Source of the DNA: Sulfurovum sp.
GTDB lineage: Bacteria; Campylobacterota; Campylobacteria; Campylobacterales; Sulfurovaceae
Assembly (NCBI GenBank): GCA_020719895.1
Contig: DYPM01000091.1
Span: forward strand, 1-7,596
Length of the DNA: 7,596 nt
Direction: 5' to 3'
The notes below the pieces were generated by a model. The model saw only the letters and a program-made list of their open reading frames with translations. It was not told where the DNA came from and did not search any database. Both the position numbers and the translations under genes were made by a program. Positions 1 to 6,375 of the stretch are shown here, one piece after another; the stretch's first letter is position 1; each line of letters opens with the position of its first letter.

Positions 1-17
1 GTAAGATTTATGTTTAA

Positions 18-221
18 TCAGAGGTCTTGATTGTATTGTCTAAACCGACACTCTCCCAAAGTGACTATTTTGCCTTTTTTGACTTCTGCCAAAATATAAA
101 CCATTGTGCCTTGAGGATCAGCTTGAGGCATCTCTTGTGCAATCAAATGCAATATCTGCTGCTCGGAGACTTTGTGCCATTTTTTCTCATAGACATATTG
201 TGTCTCAAGCCAAACTACCAT
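18..221 (-). CDS. Small protein of unknown function (67 aa), coupled to the upstream small gene
   Basis: I do not recognise this protein. It is short, soluble-looking and mixed in charge, with no signal peptide or membrane segment; the second half (VYILAEVKKGKIVTLGE) reads like a small beta-rich segment. The ATG at 221-219 is chosen because it shares a base with the TGA stop (223-221) of the preceding 64-residue gene, a TGATG arrangement typical of translational coupling. A TTG at 230 would add three residues. No separate ribosome binding site is evident, consistent with coupling. The stop is TGA at 20-18. The gene is probably the second member of a two-gene unit with its neighbour. The plus-strand frames across this stretch lack a convincing ribosome binding site. 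The function is unknown; the pair has the size and layout of a toxin-antitoxin operon, but no known family is recognised. Confidence 0.6.
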   Translation of the reverse strand: MVVWLETQYVYEKKWHKVSEQQILHLIAQEMPQADPQGTMVYILAEVKKGKIVTLGECRFRQYNQDL

Positions 222-415
222 CACACCCAACCCAACTCCGCAAAGATAGGCTCAATCTCTATCCACCAGTTTTCAAAACGCACCGCCACATCATTGATGG
301 CATTTTGCTCTTCTCTCCACTCGCGGAGTTTTTCAAGAATCAGTGGTCTTGTCTCTTCTGAAATCCTATCACTATTTTCGATATACCGAATCGTCTTTTC
401 TATTTTTTCTTGCAT
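221..415 (-). CDS. Small acidic helical protein of unknown function (64 aa)
   Basis: The 64-residue protein is highly charged and predicted helical through most of its length (KIEKTIRYIENSD, ILEKLREWREEQNAI), ending in a tryptophan-rich tail (ENWWIEIEPIFAELGWV). The pattern of a short helix, an 'EETRPLILEKL' segment and a final hydrophobic stretch is faintly like DUF4404-type small proteins, but this is a weak visual resemblance only. The start ATG at 415-413 is supported by an AAAGGAT ribosome binding site about six bases upstream. A candidate extended -10 lies at 447-455. Its TGA stop overlaps the ATG of the next minus-strand gene, so the two are very likely co-transcribed and translationally coupled. 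It lies 107 bases downstream of acs, separated by a hairpin terminator, so it is probably not part of the acs transcript. No function can be assigned. Confidence 0.65.
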   Translation of the reverse strand: MQEKIEKTIRYIENSDRISEETRPLILEKLREWREEQNAINDVAVRFENWWIEIEPIFAELGWV

Positions 416-446
416 TGTTTATCCTTTTGGATTGATTTGGATGACA

Positions 447-455
447 ATATTAGCA
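447..455 (-). promoter_or_regulatory. Candidate extended -10 promoter for the small gene pair
   Basis: Read on the minus strand this is TGC-TAATAT, an extended -10 element. A start site would fall near 440, giving a leader of about 25 bases that contains the ribosome binding site of the 64-residue gene. No good -35 is visible, which is usual for Campylobacterota housekeeping promoters. Confidence 0.3.
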
Positions 456-478
456 TAAGACAAATTATGTACATCTCT

Positions 479-507
479 AAAAAGAGATTGCGGGTCAAGC
501 CCGCAAT
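479..507 (-). terminator. Hairpin terminator downstream of acs
   Basis: A perfect 8-bp stem (ATTGCGGG at 487-494 pairing with CCCGCAAT at 500-507, 5-base loop) lies 15 bases past the acs stop. Read in the acs direction it is followed after a few bases by five U residues (483-479). This fits a factor-independent terminator. A smaller TCTCT/AGAGA inverted repeat (474-478 with 483-487) overlaps the U-run. In the plus direction the stem is followed by A residues, so it would work less well that way. Confidence 0.6.
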
Positions 508-511
508 GACA
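486..511. repeat. Dispersed-repeat-like palindrome (GATTGCGGGTCAAGCCCGCA family)
   Basis: The palindrome and its flanks (GATTGCGGG-TCAAG-CCCGCAATGACA) match from memory a short palindromic motif found in many copies between genes of diverse bacteria, often read as TGTCATTGCGGGCTTGACCCGCAATC. Only one copy is in this window, so repetition in this genome cannot be shown here. It is markedly more GC-rich than the surrounding intergenic DNA, consistent with an inserted element reused as a terminator. Confidence 0.45.
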
Positions 512-522
512 AAAAAGATGCC

Positions 523-2481
523 TTAGAGAGTCCCTTTTGTACGTTTTATCATCATTTCAATCTTCTCTACGATGCTTGGATCTTCAAGTGTTGAGATGTC
601 TTGCGTAATCGCTTCACCTTTGGCGATGGCACGTAAAATACGTCGCATAATCTTGCCCGAGCGAGTTTTGGGAAGTCCTGGAGCGAAAAGGATATCGTCA
701 CACACCGCGATATTACCGATCTCTTTTTGAATCACTTTGTTGATCATCTTAAACTCTTCGAGTTCATCAGCGATACCGCTATCGGATTTGAGAACAACAT
801 AAGCGAAAATTCCCTCCCCTTTGATCTCATGCGGTTTGCCGACGACAGCAACTTCGGCTACATTAGGGTGTTTTTTGATCGCCGCTTCGACTTCAGCTGT
901 TCCCATACGGTGACCAGAGACATTGATCACATCATCTACGCGTCCCGTGATGGTGATGTAGCCGTTCTTGTCGTAGTTGGCACCATCGCCTGTGAAATAA
1001 ACCGCTTTGCCGTCTTTTTTGACATCACCAAAATAGGACTTTTCAAATCTCTGCGAATCACCCCAGACCCCACGAATCATACTTGGCCACGGTCTTGTGA
1101 TACACATATAGCCACTCTCTCCTGCACCCACTTTTTTGCCCGTTTTGGGATCTAAAATCTCAGCGATGATTCCTGGAAGCGGTAGTGTTGCACATGCAGG
1201 TTTGATTGGTGTTGCTCCAGGAAGTGGAGAAACGACATGACCACCTGTTTCAGTTTGCCAATAGGTATCGACGATAGCACATTGGGCGTTACCGACCACC
1301 TCATAGTACCATTTCCATGCTGGTGGATCGATCGGTTCTCCTACGGTTCCTAAAACTTTGAGGCTTGAAATGTCATATTTTTTTGGCTCCTCTTCACCTG
1401 TTTTGTGTAAGACGCGAATAGCGGTTGGTGCGGTGTAAAATTGGTTGATTTTGTACTCTTCGACCATTTTCCATGGACGACCTGCATCAGGATAGGTAAT
1501 CACCCCTTCAAACATCACCGTCGTAGCACCCATCGCAAGTGGACCATAGACGATGTATGTGTGTCCTGTGATCCAGCCGATATCAGCCGTACACCAGTAG
1601 GTGTCGTTCTCTTTGACATCAAACACCCACTCCATCGTCATTTGCGCCCAAAGAATATAGCCTGCGGTGTTGTGTTGTACTCCTTTTGGTTTGCCCGTAC
1701 TACCTGAAGTGTAGAGCAAAAAGAGAGGATCTTCGCTTCCCATCGGTTCTGGTTTGCAAATCGAAGATTTACTTTTGATAAGTTCATTATAGGAGTAGTC
1801 ACGACCTGCCACCCAAATGACATCTTCGTTGTTTCTCTCCACTACAAGTACTTTTTGTACCGTTGTATCGCCACTGAGTGCTTCATCTACGACGTGTTTT
1901 AGCATATAGGGTTTCTCTTTTCGGTAAGCACCATCAGCAGTGATGACCACTTTTGCCTCTGCATCAAGAATTCTATCGCGAAGTGCCTCAGCAGAGAATC
2001 CACCAAATACGATCGAGTGAATCGCACCGATGCGTGCACATGCGAGCATTGCAAATGCTGCTTCGGGGATCATCGGCATATAGATGACGACTCTATCTCC
2101 TTTTTGGACACCAAAATCCTCTTTAAGCAAGTTTGCAAAACGGTTGACTTGATAGTAAAGTTCAAGATAGGTGATGATCTGTTTATCGCCACGATCTCCT
2201 TCAAAGATAATCGCAGCTTTGTTTTTGCGTGTGTTGATATGTCTGTCTACGCACTGATAGGCGACATTGAGCTTGCCACCGTCAAACCACTTCACAAATG
2301 GTGCATTAGATTCATCAAGCACCGTGTGATATGGCTCAAACCAATCGATCTTTGTTTTGGCAAAACTGTCCCAAAATCCTTCATAATCTTCGTTGGCTTT
2401 ATCTACCAACTCTTGATACTCGCACATATTTTTGACTCTTGCATTTTTAGCAAATGCTTTATTTGGAGTGTAAAAACTCAT
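523..2481 (-). CDS. acs: Acetyl-CoA synthetase (acetate--CoA ligase, AMP-forming)
   Basis: Cytosolic ANL-superfamily enzyme that makes acetyl-CoA from acetate, ATP and CoA by way of acetyl-AMP, allowing acetate assimilation. The 652-residue product has the usual full length. In order: an N-terminal ACAS_N region (about 22-77, with EGFWDSFA and WFEPYHTVLD); the AMP-binding core with phosphate loop YTSGSTGKPKG (257-267); the acetate/adenylate motif TYWQTETGG (406-414), whose Trp is the acyl-pocket residue; FTGDGA near 497-502; hinge motif GRVDDVINVSGHR (513-525); and the C-terminal PKTRSGKIMRR with catalytic Lys610, the lysine that Pat-type acetyltransferases modify in this family. All key residues are present. 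The ATG at 2481 is chosen over an in-frame GTG at 2544 because AAAGGAG lies five bases before it and the length then fits the family. It looks monocistronic, with a hairpin terminator after the stop, and it appears richer in G+C than the neighbouring genes. Functional activity is inferred from motif conservation. Confidence 0.97.
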   Translation of the reverse strand: MSFYTPNKAFAKNARVKNMCEYQELVDKANEDYEGFWDSFAKTKIDWFEPYHTVLDESNAPFVKWFDGGKLNVAYQCVDRHINTRKNKAAIIFEGDRGDKQIITYLELYYQVNRFANLLKEDFGVQKGDRVVIYMPMIPEAAFAMLACARIGAIHSIVFGGFSAEALRDRILDAEAKVVITADGAYRKEKPYMLKHVVDEALSGDTTVQKVLVVERNNEDVIWVAGRDYSYNELIKSKSSICKPEPMGSEDPLFLLYTSGSTGKPKGVQHNTAGYILWAQMTMEWVFDVKENDTYWCTADIGWITGHTYIVYGPLAMGATTVMFEGVITYPDAGRPWKMVEEYKINQFYTAPTAIRVLHKTGEEEPKKYDISSLKVLGTVGEPIDPPAWKWYYEVVGNAQCAIVDTYWQTETGGHVVSPLPGATPIKPACATLPLPGIIAEILDPKTGKKVGAGESGYMCITRPWPSMIRGVWGDSQRFEKSYFGDVKKDGKAVYFTGDGANYDKNGYITITGRVDDVINVSGHRMGTAEVEAAIKKHPNVAEVAVVGKPHEIKGEGIFAYVVLKSDSGIADELEEFKMINKVIQKEIGNIAVCDDILFAPGLPKTRSGKIMRRILRAIAKGEAITQDISTLEDPSIVEKIEMMIKRTKGTL

Positions 2482-2486
2482 TGAAT

Positions 2487-2493
2487 CTCCTTT
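2487..2493 (-). promoter_or_regulatory. Ribosome binding site that fixes the acs start
   Basis: AAAGGAG on the minus strand, five bases before the ATG at 2481. It supports the 652-residue start and argues against the 21-codon extension beginning with GTG at 2544. Confidence 0.85.
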
Positions 2494-2504
2494 GTTTGAA
2501 TTAA

Positions 2505-2545
2505 ATTTTATTTCTTGTAATGCTTTAAGTGTAACAAAATTCACA
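2505..2545 (-). promoter_or_regulatory. Candidate acs promoter with a CRP/FNR-like operator
   Basis: On the minus strand TGTGA-N6-TTACA (2545-2530) is one base off the classic CRP half-site pair TGTGA-N6-TCACA and is embedded in a longer imperfect palindrome with AGTGT/ACACT arms. A TAAAAT -10-like hexamer lies at 2510-2505; transcription would begin near 2498, leaving a short leader that contains the acs ribosome binding site. The operator centre would then be at about -40, close to the -41.5 position of class II CRP/FNR activation. Which CRP/FNR-family regulator would bind, if any, is not known from the sequence. Confidence 0.4.
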
Positions 2546-2632
2546 CTAAAGTCTCTTACACAATAGAATTATTTTGATAAATAAGAGTTAATAGCTCCTA
2601 TTTAAACCTTTTGTCTGTTACGTATTGCTACA

Positions 2633-2937
2633 CTACGCTTTTATCTTGCGGTGTGTTAGCTTGAGATAAATCATAGCTGTCATCACCGCATCGTTGAGTG
2701 CGTTATGTGCTTGCAGTTTTGGTATACCCAAATCATCCAAAATCGCATCAAATCTCAAATCAATATTGCCTCATAATAGAGTGCTAAGACTTCTATTTGT
2801 TTGTTGGGCAAAGAGACACTTATGAGTGGCTTGATGGTTTTATTGACCATTGCCATATCAAACTCTAAGTAGTATCCCACCAACTTTCGACTACCGACAA
2901 AATAGAGAAACTGCTCTATCGCCTCATATAAAGACAC
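2633..2937 (-). pseudogene. Decayed DnaQ/PolC-family 3'-5' exonuclease remnant
   Basis: Two minus-strand frames together read as the C-terminal half of a DEDD-type 3'-5' exonuclease. The first piece (about 2937-2771) contains AIEQFLYFVGSRKLVGYYLEFDMAMVNK in two parts, with VGYYLEFDMAM as the ExoII-like segment carrying Asp, and ends at LYYE. It then runs into a TGA at 2757-2755. The second piece (2770-2633), in another frame, reads GNIDLRFDAILDDLGIP and then AHNALNDAVMTAMIYL, the ExoIII His-x4-Asp motif, to a TAG at 2635-2633. The frames join at about 2770/2771, and from memory related proteins carry several more residues between the two pieces, so a small frame-changing deletion is likely. 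The N-terminal ExoI motif (DxE) is missing: frames above 2937 contain stops. Without ExoI and with the frameshift it cannot be an active nuclease. The low number of other stops suggests fairly recent decay. Confidence 0.75.
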
Positions 2938-2938
2938 T

Positions 2939-3079
2939 CCTTTTACTCTTCATCTTCCAAATCAAAAAACACTCAATACAAAGGTATGTCAAGAAAATAG
3001 TAAGGCATTGATCTCAAATCATAATAGTGCTTTAGGAGAGTGGTTATTGCGTCACGCTTTGGGTTTTAAAGAGGAGTAA
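2939..3079 (+). pseudogene. C-terminal remnant of a probable PLD/NgoFVII-type restriction endonuclease
   Basis: The plus frame is open from 2906 to the TAA at 3077-3079 and from about 2939 has protein-like character: FTLHLPNQKTLNTKV, then CQENSKALISNHNSALGEWLLRHALGF in two adjoining parts. It has no start codon or ribosome binding site and begins abruptly beside the exonuclease remnant. From memory, a 'xLPNGKxLxAKVCQxxxKALMSNPNxALGxWLLRDVL' style tail occurs at the C-terminus (B3-like DNA-binding domain) of PLD-fold restriction enzymes related to NgoFVII/NgoAVII. That match is by eye and should be treated as tentative. In such proteins the chain continues after the LLR helix, whereas here it ends after GFKEE, so the tail is probably also clipped. 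It lies directly upstream of, and on the same strand as, the SNF2 gene, with 48 bases between. Confidence 0.4.
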
Positions 3080-3087
3080 TAATACGA

Positions 3088-3093
3088 TAAAAT
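3088..3093 (+). promoter_or_regulatory. Candidate -10 element for the SNF2 gene
   Basis: TAAAAT within GATAAAATC would place a start near 3100, giving a leader of just under 30 bases. There is no clear -35 and no strong ribosome binding site before the ATG at 3128 (only AAAAG at 3113-3117), so expression is probably low. The position just after the restriction-enzyme remnant's stop suggests the promoter may have been shaped by the rearrangement. Confidence 0.25.
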
Positions 3094-3127
3094 CTCGCTC
3101 AAAAAATAAAACAAAAGTTGTCATCGT

Positions 3128-6100
3128 ATGGAACAAAAACAAATAACCAATCAAGATATTTTAGACAATTTCGGCAGAGAAACTTACTATCGTGGTTTTG
3201 AATATTTTAAAGCATCAAATGTCGTAAAGTGTGATGTGACAACAGAAGAGAACCAAATTGTGATTCGCTCTACAGTCCATGGAAGTTATTTGTACGAACA
3301 AAACATCATCCTGTTTTTCAAATCAAACAAACTCTTTTTGATCACTCAATGCTCTTGTCCTGTTATCAATCGATGTAAACATTCTGTGGCATCACTGCTC
3401 TATTTTATAAAATTTTTGCAAAAAGAAAATCCATTTCCAATACAATCTGAATCTGAACGTTGGATGGAAAATCTGCTAAAAACACAACTGCCAAAATCTT
3501 TATCACACAATCCAAAGAGTGAATATTTTTTAATCTATCGACTCTTTTCTCACTCCTATCAAGATGTAGAACTCTTTAAAGTCAAAAAACTCAAAAATGG
3601 TCTTCTCTCTAAAGGCATATTAATCAAATTAGAAAACTGTATCCACAACTTAAAATTCAATCAAAACCATTATGAGTTCTTTGAACCAGAAGATATTGCA
3701 CTGATTAATCAACTTGAACACCTTATGAGTCTGCATAAAACTATCTTTTTGAATTACGAATTTGGCGTATTTGTCATCAAAAAAATGTGTGAAACAAACC
3801 GTTGTTATTTTCAAGAAAGCACAACTCCATTGCGATTTGAAGAGAGTAGTAAGACATTGCGTTTTGATTGGTATATGGAGGAAGATAAAAATATCCTTTA
3901 CTCTTCACTGAAGCCTTCTGAAACATTGATTCTTCGCACAAAGCCTTTTTTGTGTGCTGATAAAGAAACCAATACGATTTTTCCTATGCAAACTACCTAT
4001 ACAAAAGAAGAGATCAAATGTCTCAATGAAGCACCACCTCTCACCCAAAAAGAGGCAGAAAAAATAACCAAAACTGTTTTGAAACAAATGCCAAAATTGA
4101 ACTTTCCTCTTCTTCCAACAATTGAAATAGAAGAGATAAAAACTCCACCAAAGCCTCTATTGAGACTCCACTCGACAAACGTAGAAAATCGCAAGATACA
4201 AATAGCAGAACTTCATTTTAAGTATGGCGAGTATCGTGTCGATGCTTATCCATTTGAAGATACCCAAACACGTTTTTTAAATGATAAAAATATCAAAATA
4301 TTACGAAATGAAACAGATGAAAAGCACTACAAAGAGCGTATCGAATCTTTTGGATTTGAGTATGATGACGCGTTAAAAGGTTATGCTAATGGAGCAAAAC
4401 TATCAATGCAAGACGCGATTGAGAGATGGCGTATTTTTATCGAAAATCAACAGCCTTTACTTGAAGATGAAGGTTGGGAGATAGAGATTGCCCAAGGGTT
4501 TCAATATCAATTTGAGTATATTGAAAACATCACTCTCCAAAGCGAAGATCAATCTGATGCCAATCCGTGGTTTTCACTCTCTTTTAATGTCGATATTGGA
4601 GGTAAAAATATCTCTTTAGTGCCTATTGTCGCATCACTGATGGGGGAGTTTGAAAAAGTTGATGATTTGCCTACAAAACTCAATCTTCAGCTTGAAGAGG
4701 GACGGTTTTTGCATATTGACGCAGAAGAGATTAAACCTATTTTGCGGATTATTTTTGAGCTTTTTGAGAGAAAAAGCGATGATGGCACTTTGCGAATAAA
4801 TAGTTTTGATGCACATCTTATTGATCTTGACGCTCACAGTGATGTCACTTGGAAAGGTGGCAAAGAACTCAAAGAGCTTTCGCAAAAACTAAGAAATTTT
4901 CAAGGGATAGAAGCCGTCACGCCACCACAATATCTCAATGCAACACTTAGGGAGTATCAACAGCTTGGACTCAATTGGCTTAATTTTTTGCACACATTTA
5001 AATTTGGCGGTATCTTAGCCGATGATATGGGACTTGGTAAGACGATACAAACATTAGCATTTCTACAACATCTCAAAGAAAAAGGCGAACTCACCAAACC
5101 TTCTCTTATCGTTATGCCTACTTCATTGATGGGAAATTGGAAAAACGAAATAGCCACTTTTGCACCGCAACTGACCTATCTTGAACTCTATGGACTTGAT
5201 AGAGCAGAGAAGTTTAGCCAAATCGCCAAATATGATATTGTCCTCACGACCTATTCATTGGCACAACGAGATGAAGAGAGATATCTTGAGGAGAACTTTT
5301 ACTATATCATTTTGGATGAAGCACAAAAGATAAAAAACGCCAAAACCAAAATGGCAGTGAGTATCAAATCGCTCAACTCAAGCCATAAGCTTGCACTAAG
5401 TGGCACGCCTATCGAAAACCATTTGGGAGAGTTGTGGTCTATTTTTGACTTCTTGATGGCGGGATTTTTTCAGACGCAAACTTTTTTTAAAAACTACTAC
5501 CAAACTCCCATCGAAGTCAATCACGATATGACCATACGCACACAACTCAACAAAAAAATAGCACCATTTATTTTGCGTCGCACCAAAGATGAAGTAGTCA
5601 AAGAGTTGCCACCCAAAACAGAGATTATCAAAAAGGCTATTTTTGGCAAAAAACAGGCGACGCTTTATGAAAATATCCGCGTGACGATGGAGCAAAAAGT
5701 CAAAGAAGCAATACAAGGCAAAGGATTAGCCCGTAGCCATATTACGATACTTGATGCGTTACTTAAGCTTAGACAGGTGTGTTGTGATCCTTCGCTACTC
5801 AAACTTGAGAATGCCAAAGCAATCAAAGAGTCCGCAAAGCTTGAAATGCTTCTTGAGCTTATCGATGAGTTACACGAAGAAGGGCGTAAGGTACTGGTAT
5901 TTTCTCAATTTACTTCAATGCTAAGTATCATAGAAAAAGAGATAACCAAACGAAATATCAGTTATGTCAAACTCACAGGAGCGACTCGTAAACGCGAAGA
6001 GACTATCGCACAATTCACACAAGGCAATGCGTCTATTTTTCTTATCAGTCTAAAGGCTGGAGGTGTCGGACTCAATCTTGTCGAAGCTGATACCGTTATC

Positions 6101-6343
6101 CATTATGATCCATGGTGGAATCCTGCTGTAGAAAATCAAGCCACCGACAGAGCCTACCGTATCGGTCAAGACAAGCCCGTATTTGTCTATAAACTCATCG
6201 TAGAAAACTCCATCGAAGAGCAAATCCTCAAACTCCAAGAGAGAAAAAAGTCACTCCAAGACACTATCCACAAAAGCGAAGAAGAGAGCAACAAGGAGAG
6301 CTTTAGTGGCAAGGAGCTTTTGGAATTGTTGTCGTTGCAGTAG
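3128..6343 (+). CDS. SWIM zinc-finger SNF2-family ATPase (DEAD/DEAH-box helicase-like)
   Basis: A 1071-residue cytosolic superfamily 2 translocase of the bacterial Swi2/Snf2 type, which uses ATP to track along double-stranded DNA or remodel nucleoprotein. An N-terminal SWIM zinc finger is at 75-85 (CSC-x5-CKH), followed by a long divergent region (about 100-590) whose end (SFGFEYDDALKGY, WRIFIENQQPLLEDEGW, about 407-450) matches the SNF2-associated domain typical of these proteins. The ATPase core follows: LREYQQLGLNWL (607-618), Walker A DDMGLGKT (632-639), PTSLMGNWKNE (664-674), Walker B DEAQ (730-733), LSGTPIENHLGELWS (757-771), VLVFSQFT (922-929), SLKAGGVGLNL (974-984) and motif VI NQATDRAYRIGQ (1003-1014) with arginine fingers. 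All are intact. A charged tail (about 1035-1065) closes the protein. The ATG at 3128 has a weak ribosome binding site, so the start is less certain than the gene. Convergent with the peptidase gene, 32 bases apart. Its role is unknown: transcription recycling, repair and defence are all possible. Confidence 0.95.
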   Translation: MEQKQITNQDILDNFGRETYYRGFEYFKASNVVKCDVTTEENQIVIRSTVHGSYLYEQNIILFFKSNKLFLITQCSCPVINRCKHSVASLLYFIKFLQKENPFPIQSESERWMENLLKTQLPKSLSHNPKSEYFLIYRLFSHSYQDVELFKVKKLKNGLLSKGILIKLENCIHNLKFNQNHYEFFEPEDIALINQLEHLMSLHKTIFLNYEFGVFVIKKMCETNRCYFQESTTPLRFEESSKTLRFDWYMEEDKNILYSSLKPSETLILRTKPFLCADKETNTIFPMQTTYTKEEIKCLNEAPPLTQKEAEKITKTVLKQMPKLNFPLLPTIEIEEIKTPPKPLLRLHSTNVENRKIQIAELHFKYGEYRVDAYPFEDTQTRFLNDKNIKILRNETDEKHYKERIESFGFEYDDALKGYANGAKLSMQDAIERWRIFIENQQPLLEDEGWEIEIAQGFQYQFEYIENITLQSEDQSDANPWFSLSFNVDIGGKNISLVPIVASLMGEFEKVDDLPTKLNLQLEEGRFLHIDAEEIKPILRIIFELFERKSDDGTLRINSFDAHLIDLDAHSDVTWKGGKELKELSQKLRNFQGIEAVTPPQYLNATLREYQQLGLNWLNFLHTFKFGGILADDMGLGKTIQTLAFLQHLKEKGELTKPSLIVMPTSLMGNWKNEIATFAPQLTYLELYGLDRAEKFSQIAKYDIVLTTYSLAQRDEERYLEENFYYIILDEAQKIKNAKTKMAVSIKSLNSSHKLALSGTPIENHLGELWSIFDFLMAGFFQTQTFFKNYYQTPIEVNHDMTIRTQLNKKIAPFILRRTKDEVVKELPPKTEIIKKAIFGKKQATLYENIRVTMEQKVKEAIQGKGLARSHITILDALLKLRQVCCDPSLLKLENAKAIKESAKLEMLLELIDELHEEGRKVLVFSQFTSMLSIIEKEITKRNISYVKLTGATRKREETIAQFTQGNASIFLISLKAGGVGLNLVEADTVIHYDPWWNPAVENQATDRAYRIGQDKPVFVYKLIVENSIEEQILKLQERKKSLQDTIHKSEEESNKESFSGKELLELLSLQ

Positions 6344-6375
6344 GAAAATCCTCTACAACTTTGAGAGATACGTTA

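Larger units (their letters stand above)
2546..3127. other. Gene-decay interval between acs and the SNF2 gene
   Basis: This stretch of 582 bases has no intact gene. From left to right it holds about 90 bases of AT-rich DNA upstream of acs, a broken DnaQ-like exonuclease on the minus strand, the plus-strand tail of a restriction-enzyme-like protein, and the short leader of the SNF2 gene. The two remnants meet at about 2938, which looks like a rearrangement junction. Confidence 0.7.

Noticed and set aside
27..458. Plus-strand open frame of 143 codons opposite the two small genes
   Set aside because: No ribosome binding site, cysteine- and phenylalanine-rich antisense-like composition, and the minus-strand pair has coupled stop/start and a good ribosome binding site.
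727..1155. Plus-strand open frame of 142 codons inside acs
   Set aside because: It is the antisense shadow of a strongly conserved gene; the composition is typical of such shadows. The similar frame at 2017-2484 is rejected for the same reason.
2482..2544. A longer acs start (GTG at 2544) adding 21 residues
   Set aside because: The added residues are unlike the family's N-terminus, the ATG at 2481 has an excellent ribosome binding site, the 652-residue length fits, and the extension would cover the candidate promoter and operator.
2590..2602. AATAG/CTATT small hairpin as terminator of the exonuclease remnant
   Set aside because: Five AT-rich pairs with a 3-base loop and no convincing U-run; indistinguishable from chance in AT-rich DNA.
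2945..2968. Minus-strand FFDLEDEE, resembling the missing ExoI DxE motif of the exonuclease
   Set aside because: It lies between stops in a frame that does not join the exonuclease remnant, and is the antisense of the better supported plus-strand tail.
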